A DNA stretch of 64,000 nt from NCBI GenBank assembly GCA_948806215.1, contig CAQIDI010000004.1, forward strand, positions 1 to 64,000. Reading direction: 5' to 3'. Source of the stretch: an uncultured Eubacteriales bacterium (GTDB taxonomy: Bacteria > Bacillota > Clostridia > Christensenellales > UBA1242). The notes under the pieces are model-generated. The model did no database searches. It had not been told where the DNA came from and saw only the letters and a program-made list of their open reading frames with translations. The position numbers were made by a program, and so were the translations under genes. Shown in pieces: positions 49,839-61,500 of this stretch. Position 1 is the first letter of the stretch. Each line of letters starts with the position of its first letter.

Positions 49839-49868
49839 TTGTTAACATAAAAACTTTATATTTAATAT
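49839..49868 (+). promoter_or_regulatory. Promoter of the ABC ATPase-permease pair
   Basis: TTGTTA (49839-49844) and TAATAT (49863-49868) with 18-bp spacing. It shows that the ATPase-permease pair is transcribed separately from the binding protein. Confidence 0.6.
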
Positions 49869-49877
49869 TATGAAGTA

Positions 49878-49898
49878 TATTAGGATTATGCCCTAATA
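49878..49898. promoter_or_regulatory. Palindrome upstream of the ABC ATPase (candidate operator)
   Basis: Perfect 7-bp arms TATTAGG (49878-49884) and CCTAATA (49892-49898) with a 7-bp spacer, at about +3 to +23 of the predicted transcript. Confidence 0.5.
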
Positions 49899-49913
49899 TA
49901 AAATGGAGTAATT

Positions 49914-50660
49914 ATGTTAGAACTAAAAAAAGTAGGCTTTAATTATTACAGCAAAAATGGTGAAACGGTTGCACTTAAGGATATTTCCTTTAAAGTTGCA
50001 GATGGCGAATTAATTTCTATAGTTGGCCCTAGTGGATGCGGAAAAACAACCATTTTATCGTTGATTTCTGGATTACTAGAACCTAGCACTGGAGAAGTTT
50101 TAATTAATAGCTCAGAAGAAAATTTTAATGCTGGTTATATGTTCCAAAAAGATCATTTATTTGATTGGAGAACAATTAAAAATAATGTTTTATTGGGTTT
50201 AGAAATTAATAAAACAAAAACCGAAGAAAACATTAACTATGCATTAGGATTGCTAGAAAAATATGGCTTAAAAGATTTTATTAATAAGTATCCAAGCGAA
50301 CTTAGTGGTGGTATGCGACAGCGTGTTGCATTAATTAGGACTCTAACACTAAAACCTCAGGTTTTACTTTTAGACGAACCATTTAGTGCACTGGATTTTC
50401 AAACACGATTAAACCTATGCGATGATGTTTATAACATTTTAAAAACCGAGAAAAAAACTGCGATTTTAGTAACACACGATATATCGGAAGCAATTAGTAT
50501 GTCGGATAGAGTTATTGTGTTATCAAATCGACCAAGCACAGTTAAAAACATTCACACAATAAACTTAAAAAACTCTACCCCTTTACAACGACGAGAAGAA
50601 GCAAATTTCCAAAAATACTTTGATGAAATTTGGAAGGAGTTGTGTGATGAAAAAAAATGA
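49914..50660 (+). CDS. NitT/TauT-family ABC transporter ATPase
   Basis: The 248-residue ATP-hydrolysing subunit of a nitrate/sulfonate/thiamine-precursor-type importer. Walker A GPSGCGKTT is at 38-46, the Q-loop at FQKD (77-80) with the subfamily's LFDWRTI, the signature LSGGMRQR at 130-137, Walker B LLLDEP at 151-156 and the switch histidine in VTHDISEA. The stop is TGA, and the last 14 bp overlap the permease gene. The substrate should be that of the lipoprotein at 47758-48771. Confidence 0.94.
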   Translation: MLELKKVGFNYYSKNGETVALKDISFKVADGELISIVGPSGCGKTTILSLISGLLEPSTGEVLINSSEENFNAGYMFQKDHLFDWRTIKNNVLLGLEINKTKTEENINYALGLLEKYGLKDFINKYPSELSGGMRQRVALIRTLTLKPQVLLLDEPFSALDFQTRLNLCDDVYNILKTEKKTAILVTHDISEAISMSDRVIVLSNRPSTVKNIHTINLKNSTPLQRREEANFQKYFDEIWKELCDEKK

Positions 50661-51459
50661 TAACTATTCAAAAGAATATAAAAAGTACTTAAAAAAAGTA
50701 AGGCAAAAAAAAGCATTTGTTTTAACTAGTCAAATAACAATTTTAATTGCTTTTTTTGCGATTTGGGAAATTCTTGCCGTAACTGGTGCTATTGATACTT
50801 TTATATTAAGTTCACCATCACGAATATTAATTCAAATAGGTGCACTGTTTAAAAATGGAACTTTATTTTATCACATAGGAGTAACACTACTTGAAGCAAT
50901 AATTGGATTTTTAATTGCAACAGCACTTGGTAGCTTTATAGCAATTTTGCTTTGGTGGAACGAAACCTTAAGACGAATTTTAGACCCTTACATTGTTGTT
51001 TTAAATAGCTTACCAAAAGTGGCACTAGGCCCAATTTTAATTATTTGGATTGGTGCTGGTATGGGTGCTATTGTTGCAATGGATATTTTAATAATGATTA
51101 TTATTACAATAATTAGTATGTTAAACTCGTTTATTAGTTGTGATAAAAATAAAATTTTATTGCTTCAAAGTATGGGGGCAAATAAGTTTCAAATACTATT
51201 CAAATTAATATTACCTAATTCCCTATTAGACTTTATTTCTGTGTTAAAAATAAATGTTGGTTTAACTTGGGTTGGAACAATAATGGGAGAATATTTAGTT
51301 TCAAGTGCAGGACTTGGATACCTAATAGTTAATGGTAGCCAAGTGTTTAAATTAGATTTAGTTATGGCTAGCACAATTATTTTATGTGTTCTTGCTGCAC
51401 TAATGTATTTAATTGTTTCGTGGATTGAAAAAGCTTTAAAAAAATCGAGAGCTCATTAA
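50647..51459 (+). CDS. NitT/TauT-family ABC transporter permease
   Basis: A 270-residue inner-membrane permease with about six hydrophobic helices. The EAA-type cytoplasmic loop that contacts the ATPase is at about 180-200 (LLQSMGANKFQILFKLILPNS), and the N-terminal PSRILIQIG segment is typical. ATG 50647 is chosen because AAGGAG lies 7 bases upstream inside the ATPase gene; the 14-bp overlap couples their translation. Confidence 0.93.
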   Translation: MKKNDNYSKEYKKYLKKVRQKKAFVLTSQITILIAFFAIWEILAVTGAIDTFILSSPSRILIQIGALFKNGTLFYHIGVTLLEAIIGFLIATALGSFIAILLWWNETLRRILDPYIVVLNSLPKVALGPILIIWIGAGMGAIVAMDILIMIIITIISMLNSFISCDKNKILLLQSMGANKFQILFKLILPNSLLDFISVLKINVGLTWVGTIMGEYLVSSAGLGYLIVNGSQVFKLDLVMASTIILCVLAALMYLIVSWIEKALKKSRAH

Positions 51460-51482
51460 AATTTTAATATTATGCAAAATCA

Positions 51483-51511
51483 AAAAAACCAAGGTTATTC
51501 CTTGGTTTTTT
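51483..51511. terminator. Bidirectional terminator between the permease and YkvI-like genes
   Basis: 12-bp stem AAAAAACCAAGG/CCTTGGTTTTTT (51483-51494 with 51500-51511); the stop codon of the minus-strand gene lies in the loop. Confidence 0.92.
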
Positions 51512-52526
51512 TAATGTTTGCATACCTGCTGTTTTTTATTAATAATAAAGAAAATAAAATTCCTACTACACCTATTACAGGATATAAATAAGTAACAATT
51601 TCTCCAAATCCAAACAGGCTTATAACATAGCTTATTGTTACAACAATTAAGTTGCAAATAATGTTACTATTTATTTTAGATTTAAGCATATCAGATAAAA
51701 CATATGCTAGCGATGTTATTGCAGAATATATGCAAAACCAAATTCCAAACAGCACACAAATTCCTAAATAATAGTTAACATTAAATGCATAATCTAGCAT
51801 TGGCATTTGTGAAATGTTTCCAAATAATAGCATTGCTAAATTAAAAACTACAATTATTATAGCCAACACAACAGCACTAACAAGCGAACCAAAATTATTG
51901 TTATTTTTATTGTACTGCTTTCCTGCAAGCATTAATATTCCGCCAGATAATAATAAATTTATTCCCACATAACTAATAACCGAAAAAAACGATGATAAAA
52001 CAGTTTTTAAATTTATATTGGTATTTATGTTAAAATTATCAACAGAAAAAATAACACATATAGCAGAAATAAGAAGCAAAATAATTGTTAATGGCATAAA
52101 TATATTGTTTATTTTATTAATTCTGTTTAACCCACCATTGGTTTCAAAAACGCAAAGAACCACTGTTATTAAAACACAAATTTTTGCACTAACTCCGCTA
52201 ATAACATTTACATAAACTTCATAAACACCTGCAAACATTCCGGCAAGCACAATAAACAAACAAGCAACATAAAAAACATTAAATATTTTAAAATTTTTGC
52301 CAAGTATTAACTTATTTGCTTCTAAAACATTTTTGGGTTTATAACTGCTTCCAACATTCAAATAAAGTTTTATTGATAAATAAAACAATAAAAAACATAT
52401 TATAATATTTAAAAAACTAATAACGCCAAATCTAGTAAAAAAAACATATATTTCTTTTCCGCTTGCAAACCCTGCACCTATTATTGTTGCTAATATTAAA
52501 AAAGTTAAAGTGTAGTTGTTTTTCAT
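51495..52526 (-). CDS. YkvI-like membrane transporter
   Basis: A 343-residue protein with about ten membrane helices. The first helix carries IIGAGFASGKEIYVFF, an unwound helix-1 motif typical of the LeuT/APC superfamily and of the YkvI family in Bacillota. The substrate is not known; amino-acid transport is plausible by fold. No ribosome site is visible in the AT-rich stretch before ATG 52526. It lies downstream of the giant surface-protein gene, separated by that gene's terminator. Confidence 0.85.
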   Translation of the reverse strand: MKNNYTLTFLILATIIGAGFASGKEIYVFFTRFGVISFLNIIICFLLFYLSIKLYLNVGSSYKPKNVLEANKLILGKNFKIFNVFYVACLFIVLAGMFAGVYEVYVNVISGVSAKICVLITVVLCVFETNGGLNRINKINNIFMPLTIILLLISAICVIFSVDNFNINTNINLKTVLSSFFSVISYVGINLLLSGGILMLAGKQYNKNNNNFGSLVSAVVLAIIIVVFNLAMLLFGNISQMPMLDYAFNVNYYLGICVLFGIWFCIYSAITSLAYVLSDMLKSKINSNIICNLIVVTISYVISLFGFGEIVTYLYPVIGVVGILFSLLLIKNSRYANIKKTKE

Positions 52527-52561
52527 ATAATATTAATATTATAAAATTATGTAAAAAATGA

Positions 52562-52592
52562 AAAAAAACACCCATTTAACTGGGTGTTTTTT
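52562..52592 (-). terminator. Terminator of the giant surface-protein gene
   Basis: 12-bp stem AAAAAACACCCA/TGGGTGTTTTTT (52562-52573 with 52580-52591), 6-nt loop, T-run on the minus strand, just past the stop codon. Confidence 0.92.
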
Positions 52593-52594
52593 TA

Positions 52595-55500
52595 TTAAAA
52601 GTTATTGCTTGAATCATTTAACCAACGTTCATAAGATTTATTAATTGTAACAGTAATAGAAGAATCTATGGTTTGTGGTAATAATTCAAACACTGTTGAT
52701 TTGCGTAAAACATTATCAGCTGGTGTGCTATATTGACCTAATCTTGAATAAGCATCGTAGAACATTGGAGGATTAACAACCAATACATACTCACCTCTTT
52801 CAATATCGAATAATGTTTTAGATTCACCATTCTTTAAAGTTATTACGTAAGGTGTGCCAGTTGTAATGTTACGAAGAACTGCTGTTATAACAACATTATC
52901 ATCAACAGTTAAACCTTCATCGGCAGTTATAACACCATTAATAGTTATTTCGTATAACTGACGGCTAAAGTTAACAACAATCGAATGTTCGCTTGTGGTT
53001 TTTGCAAATTCTACATAAGTTTGAGCAGGTCCACTTTGAACTATGCCATCAACTAAAACTGTGTCAATTAAACCATATCTATAAGGCGAAATATCAAAAC
53101 CAGAATAGTTACCATTTAGAACATAAACTTGTTCGGTTGTGGCGTGGGTTTTAATAATTCTTGTGCTTTGAGTTCCATCGTTATTAAAGTTGCGGCGAAT
53201 TACTTCACCATATTCAACTTTAACATCCTCGTAATATTCGTGGTTAACGGTAACATTTACAATTTGGTAATTATTATTATAGAAGAATAATGGATACCCA
53301 CTATTTAAATTTGTGCTTTCATAATCGATTGCCCAAATTGTATCAAAGTTCCAAGTTTTATAAGTGCTTTCGGTTTTTAATTCTAAACTATTTTTCATTT
53401 CTGCACGATCTAAGTAATATAAATCGTTAAAGCTTAAATAGTTTGTTCCATTTGCAACACCAACACCTTGTTTAACGTTAAGTCCCATAGCTTGGCTATA
53501 GTAGTTATAAGCAAAGGTATCGGTTTCGGTTACTTCTACCGGAGTATAGGTTGTAACATTACCAATAATTCCACCAACATTTGTGCCTGTTACATTAAAG
53601 GTTGAAGGATTTGCGTAGGTATATTTTAATGTTTGAGTTGTATCAAACAAGCCTGCAATTCCACCAACATTTGTAACATCGGTTGCACTAAGCGAACCAT
53701 TAAAGTAAGCATTTGTTAATGTTACATTGGTATTACCACCTTCACCAATAATTGAACCAACATTTGTTGCACGATTAGCAATAATATTACCACTATAAGC
53801 AACTTGATCAATTAGGCTATTGTTATTTAGCAATCCAACCAAACCACCAAGTATAACATTTTTGCTATTAGCATAAACATTTAAGTCGCTTAAAATTTGT
53901 TTAATTTCAGAACTATCGGCTTCACCAATTAGTGAACCTATATAAGCATTATTTAAAGTATCGTTAATTTGTTTAACAACACCTTGAACTGATTTAACTT
54001 CAATATTTAAGTTTACACCATTAACATTAGCATTTTTAATGTAACCAACTAATGCACCAGTTTTTTCAATACCAGTTGCATTAACAACAAATATGTTGTT
54101 TAAGTTTGCATTAGATATTAATGTTTCGTTGTTTCCAAGCACATATCCAAATAAACCTATAACATTGTTAAGTTCTTGATAGTTGCTTTCGATAGTTAAA
54201 CCATTAATGCTATGATTATTACCATCAAAGATTCCTTTAAATGCATAAGAATTTGTATTGTCAACATATCCAATTGGAGTGAAGTAACATCCAAATAAGT
54301 CAATGTCGTTATCTAAAACAAATTTCTTATTTTCACTAAAGTTAATTTCTTCGTTAGTCTTAGCACTTACCCAAGCTAATTCTTCAGCAGAAGTAATGTG
54401 ATATACACCATTTTCATCTGGAATAATTTCGGTTGCAAAATCGTTCCAGTTATTCCAAGTGTTAGCCGAACGCAAGTATGGTGTTTTATTATTAAAGTTA
54501 TCATCAATACCCCAAACATTATTAAAGTCGAAGTTAGTAAATGTTCTAATACTTCTTAATTCTGTTAAAGATTTGCTAATTGCTCCTGTTTGACCAACCG
54601 AGCCTGAATAAGTATTTAAGTAATAAACATCTTCAAACTTATTAACTGTGCCAGTTTGAGCCGAACCAAATATTCCACCAAAGTTTGAACCTCTAACAAT
54701 ACCATAGTTATAAACTCTGGTTAATACTAGATTTTCTTCTACGCTAGAATCTTTGTGTCCAACAATACCGCCACCATTAACGCTTGCATTAATTGATCCA
54801 CCATTAAACGAATCAATTATGATTCCGGAATTTGTAAATCCAACAATTCCACCTGCGGTTTTTGCAATTATATTTCCTAAGTTACTTGCTCTTTCAATAG
54901 CACCATAATTTGAATTATAACCAACAATACCACCCGCATAGTTATTATTATTTGTAACAACTCCAGAATTTAATGCATCTTTAATTGTTCCTTGGTTTTC
55001 AGCTGCAATACCACCTGCAAAGTTATCGAATGATGTTACAGCACTTAAATTTCTAACTTTAATTAAGTTACCAGTTGATTTGTTTGTTCCAACTAATCCA
55101 CCAACAGCCCCTGCTCCTTGAACAGAACCTGATAGTTGAATATTAATTAAGTTACCACTATTTTGAGCCGCAATTCCGCCAACAACAGAACCTGCAGAAC
55201 TAGATATTAACGAAACATTATTAAAGTTCAAGTTTGCAATTTCTCCCTTAAATTCTGTAAAGAATCCAACGAAAGACGCTGCAGTTTCGATTTTGATATT
55301 ATTAAACGATTTAAAGTTACCAATTATGTTACCCATAAATTGCTTATCTTGGTCGCCAATAATTCCTATTGGATTCCAATAATAACGTTCTAGGTTAATT
55401 TCGTTGGTTGCATTTCCATTTTCATCAATTGGAGTAACCTTAAAGTATTTGCCACTATAAGTTTCGCCAGTGATGTTAACTTGATTTGCAATATAACCTA

Positions 55501-58500
55501 AGTCGTGTCCATTAGTAATTAAATATGGATCAGTTAGTGTTCCGCTTCCTTGTAAACTTTCACTTGGATGATCTGTCCAAACTTCTCTTCTAAACTTCAT
55601 ATCCACTAAGAATCTGCCAACAACAGTTGAGAAACGAACCTTTTTAAAGTAGATATCGTCTGGAATAGAAACGGTTGTTCCAATTGGTAAGTTAATTGGA
55701 GTAACACTTTCAATAGCATAACCCGGTTTAGATTCAACATCTAAAATTAAGTGGTATCCGTGTTTTACTATGGTTGAGTATTCGCCAGCATTAGAATAAG
55801 TTACAGTTGGAATATATCCTTGATTATAATCGTATTCGTAAACTGTTACTTTACCATTATCGCCAAGTATTAGTTTTATTTCGTAACCTAAACGCTCAAA
55901 GTTTGATACGAAATTCAAGTTAGTTGAAACTTCATCAGTTACAAATCTTTCTTCGGTTGAAATAATGTTAAAGGTTGGAGGGTCATCTCTTTCCTTATCA
56001 GTATAGTCAACGTGATAGTAACCAGTGTTTGCAATAGATTGTATAACAACTTGTGAACCAGCATCAACTAAGCCATAGCCATTGTTATCTGTAATTCTAT
56101 TATTATTAACTTGACCAACAACATTTCCGCCAACTTCACCAGTATCTTTGTTTAAGTTATTAATATCAAAATAGGTTTCAACCGATAAGTTAATATCAAA
56201 TTGCTCTACAAAGTTAGCAACATAATTACCATATGCAAAGCATCCTTCTTGTTCTAAATAATCTCCGCTTGCAGCATAATCAGATGCCATAAACTTAATA
56301 GTTACTTTGTTAGTAGAATAATTTAGTTCGTAAGTTATTCCGTTATCATCAACATACTCTACAATTGTTCTAGTTTCAGATAAACTTAATTTTGTTGTTT
56401 CAAAATCACCACTATTAAAGTCATCCTGACTAAGAATATTATAAACCCCATCAGCAACTGTTTTAGAGTTATTATCAAATGCAACTTTTACATTTGTTTT
56501 TGATAAATTATCTAATCCTAATAGTTTAAAGTGATCAATATTATCAATTACAAATGTTACTTCTTCACCATAATTGTAAATACCATCACCACTAATAGTT
56601 CCAACAACATTTCCGGTGTTTCCGCTAACAGGATTTGTTGTTAATGTGAATTTGTATCTATCTAACACAAACTCAGCATAAATTTTGTGAGCTGACATAA
56701 TATTTTCAAAAACATATTCGTAAGTTTTTGTAGAGTTATCAGGAACTCCTGTTATTGGGTCGTCAGCTTTTTGAACAATGGTTTCTACACCATCAACAAT
56801 CTGTTTATAAACGTGATAGTGAGGGTCTGCAGTAAAGTTAATTGCTAAGTTGTTTCCATTTAGAACATAAATTTCGCCACGAGTATTTGGATTAACTTTT
56901 GTTCTTTGATTATCGTTTTCGTTATACTCTTCAGCTTCAAAAGTACCAAATTCGTTTGTGGTTACTGTTATTAGTTGGGAATGGAAATATTTTAATATTG
57001 GAAGACGATAGTTAAAGTTATTTGCTACATCGTAGAACTTCCAAATATTTGAGAAGTCAAAGTCGTATGCAGTATATGTGGTTTGACTTTGTAATGTTGT
57101 GTAACCATAAGCAATAATTCTATTATCGTTGGTTGCACTACTATTGCCAATACCATTACCTACAACACTATTTCCTTGTTTAACAAATTTAACATTTCTA
57201 TTATCCTTAGTTATAAATGCAACACCAAGCATATTTCCATCGTTTACATAACCAATTGTAACATTATTAGCATTACCAATAATTTGACCAGCATTAACAT
57301 CAGTAACATCGGTTGCATTATCGTCAAATGTTAAAATGTCAGAATAGTTATATGCAAATCTAATATCTGCGTTGTTAGCATTACCAACTATACCACCAAT
57401 ATTGGTTACACCACTAACACGACCAGTGTTATAAACATTTTTAATAGCTAAGTGTTTGTTAGTGTTAATTGCATTTGCAATTAATCCACCAACATTATTG
57501 TTTCCGAACACATAACCACGGTTATAACTTTCGGTTAATCCATTATAAGGCATTACTAAAGTGTTGTTGTTATAGCTAAAGTCGTAAGCATCGTTATAGT
57601 TATCAACATTAGATTCGTTAAGATTTGAAACAAGTCCTGCTACATTGTTGTTACCAGCAACATAACCATTGTTACCTAGTCGAACTAACGAACCATTATT
57701 GTTAACCACAATACCTGCAACATTATTTCTACCAATTACAACACCATTAAATACTATACCGTGGATTATACCATTATTAGTTACAGCAATACTTGAAATA
57801 TTATTATCTCCAGTAAATACGCTATCAACTAAAGTTAAATTTCTAATTACACCATTATTAACATTAACAAACGCAACATCACTACTTGCATTTTTAGAAA
57901 TTTGTAAGCCTGTAATAGTAAAGCCTGCACCTGTTAAGTTTGCATTAAATTCGTTAATGGTTTCCATAACATAAATTGATAAATCAATATTAGCTGCTAA
58001 AGAATAGTAGGTTTGTGGAGTGTTTCCAATATTACGATTAATGCGTTTAATAAATGTGTTAAATTCTAGTGCTGTTCCAATTAAATATGGGTCAGCTTCT
58101 GTGCCCGAGCCCGGCATATTTGTTTCTGTGTTTAACACAACAGAATACTTAAATTGTGGACCAAGCGCATTAATATTACTATTATAAATTGCATTAAAGT
58201 TAAATCCTACATATGCAGAAGTTAACTGCAATTTATCAGGAGAAATATCATAATTTTGATTATCCTCTTGATTACCTATTGGTTTTTCGTTAATACCGCT
58301 AATTTGATTGCCCTCTAAGTCGGTTGAATTTCCTGTTATAAAGTAGCTTGAATCAATATCGATATTAATATCGTTTGAACCAATAAGAGTTCCAAAGTTT
58401 GTGTTTGCACTAATAATTAAACCATTTTGTAGCGACATAGCAATAGTGTTATTGTTTCTACCAACTAATCCACCAACAACATTATAGTTGTTATTGTTTA

Positions 58501-61500
58501 TTTGTCCGTTATTAATAACCGAATTAATTAGCCCGTTATTAACACCAACAATTCCACCTACTACGTTATTAACGCTAGTGTCGGTTAAAATTAAGTTTGC
58601 TTTGTTTTGTGATTTAAATATTACAGAGTTGTTATCAAGTAGTCCTACAATTCCGCCAACTATGTTTTCGCTGGTTGTGTTTACTTTTAAGTATCCACTC
58701 AAAATTAAAACATTATTAATTGTTGTTGAAATCGAATGTCCAACAAGTGTTCCCACTTTATTATTTTCTAATAGTTCATATTCTACATTAATATCTTCTA
58801 AATTTAAGTTACTAATATATGCCCCATTAGTTTTTGCAATAAAGCCAACACCATTTTCGCAATCTTCAAAGTTTTCAGGGTCTACCGAAATTCCTTTAAT
58901 TGTTACTTGATTTTCTGCATAAACACTGTTGCCACCAACAATAGCACCACTAAACATTACATTTTTGTTTGCTACTGGAGTCCAGAAGCGTGTGCTTAAA
59001 TCAATGTTAGGAGCTGCAGTTGGTAAAATTTTATAATATAAATCACTATAATAATAAGTTTTTCCGCTATTTGTGTAGCTTAAGTTATTATTAATTAAGT
59101 ACATTACTCTTGAAAGTGCACTTGCATTTGTTATTTGATATGCAGAATCAATGGTTCTACCATCGTAGTTAATACCACCTAAGTTTTGATATCCTGTTAA
59201 CTCATTAGCAAATTGTGAACTTTCTAATGCTCCAATATCGTACCATTTTAATTGTGCAAAATTAATGTATAATGTCATATCGCTATTAATAGCTTCAAGT
59301 GTGTAGCTATAAGATGCACCAAATAGTACTTCTTCGTTACCAACATCTAAACCAAAGGTTTTACTAAATGATTTATCAGTATAATCATCTGGTCTGGTTT
59401 CCATAGTTAATTCATCAGCACTTAGAACAAAGCTTTCTAATGCATAACGCATTTTTGGGCTTGCTGTGAATGTTATGTTTTCGCCACCTTTAACAATATA
59501 AGTAATTCCATCTTCTTGTGCTTGAACATCACTAGTAACTGCTCCGCCCTTATCAAGAACAACTTTAACTTTATAATCGATTATTTCAAGCATAACGTTA
59601 TAGTTGCCTTCGGTGCTTGCATTTACATCAATAACTTTAAAGTTAGCTTTTTGTTTATAGTATGGGCTTTCGTTATAGTTTATTGAATAATGCTCGTTAT
59701 AAACATTGCCTTCTTTATCTGCAACAATTTGATTGCTAAATATACTATTAGTTAATTCAATTCTATCAACTCTGTAGTTATAGAACGATTTTAATTCAAC
59801 TGTTAAGGTTGCACCAATTACATACTTACCATCAATCATAGTAATTCCATTGTAATTAATGTTATTAACTACATCTGGAACTGTGGCAGAAATACTGATG
59901 TTTCCTAGTGGATTATTACTTGCATCAACATTAGGAACTAAATTAAAGTTAATTTCAAATGTTTCAACAAATATTGCACGATATTCTCCTTCTGTGTTAG
60001 GAGAAGCAATAAAGTATAAGTCGTGAGTTTCAGTGTTATATAAGTAAGTGTCAATAGCTAAATTTTGAAGGTCTGCCACAACATCATCGTTATTGGTTTC
60101 AATAACGGTAATATCTTCGTAGTTACTACCATCTAATTTTTGCCATTTTAACAATCCACCATTATTAAAGTAGTTAACACCTAATTTTAACACTTCTCCG
60201 TGGATATAGTTATCAACTTCACAAACGCTTTCATAACTTGGATCCATTCTTGTAATTTTAGCTTCACCAAGATTTGTATCGTTTGAAGAAACAATAATGT
60301 TATATCTATCCCAATTAAAGTTAATTTCAGCATTATTGTTAGCTGTAACATTATTAAACATATAAACATCTAATCCATTTGCATCTTTTGAAAGCATTAT
60401 TTCTTGACCATTAATTAACATTGAGCCAAGAATCATAAATGTTTCTAAAGTGTTTGGAAGTAGTGTAATATCTTTAGATTCATTGTGTTTAACTCTAATA
60501 ATACCACTAATGCTTGTTAGTTCTCCATTAACTATTGTTGGAGTTTCATAATTTAATCGTAGGTTTACAGGTTTTCCATCTACATATCCATTTAAAATTG
60601 GAGTTCCTGTTTTATTGTAATAATCAACACCATAAACATAACCAAATGGTCCGTTTTCAAAGTTGATTGTTACAAAAATTTCGTGAACATTTTGAGCTTC
60701 TTGTAAGATTGGATAGTTATTGTTAACGCCATCTTCAAAAGTCCAAATATCATTAAAGTTCCAACCTGCAAATGTTCCATTAACAACATCTTTATCTTGT
60801 AATTGTGCACTTGTTTTAGTTTCGCCATTGTAACCTGAAATTGCACTGTTAACTGTGGAATCTAAAACAAACAATTTATCGTAGTTAACATTAACCACAT
60901 TAACCGAACCAATAATACCTAGGTTACTATTTATAGGTGCAACATTTACTGCAGAATAAATATGGTCAATATTAAGTGTGCTAGCACCATCAGATGTAAC
61001 ATAAGCAACGCCACCACTAATTAATTTAGTTGTTGCGGTGTTATTATATGTTAACTTTCCTACAGAATACAAGTTACTAATTGTTGCATCTATTGTGATT
61101 TGAACCACACCAACAAGCGATCCAACATATAGTTTGTTAGCATTGCCAACAACTGTAATATTTGCTTCTGTGTAAGATTGTTCAACACTTCCGGCAATAA
61201 CTTTGCTTACTAATCCACCAATTGTTAAGCTATCAAATTGATTTGCATAAGCATTAATATTTCCAGCAAATTTTGATTTTTCAATTAAGTTAGAATTAAC
61301 ACTAACAATGCCACCAATTTCTATATTATTAACTGTTGCATTTGCATTATATGTTACAAACTCAACATCAGCATTAATTAATGCTCTAGAAATTGTACCA
61401 TTATTAACATTAACTAAAATTGCTTGGCTACCCTTATTAACGCTTTGATAACTACCAGAATTATTAATAATTAAATTTTTAATAGTTCCATTGTTTACAT

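Noticed and set aside
57669..58910. Plus-strand open frames inside the giant gene (57669-57974 and 58488-58910)
   Set aside because: They are antisense shadows of Asn/Ile-rich coding sequence, rich in Pro/Leu/Thr, with no ribosome sites or recognisable domains.
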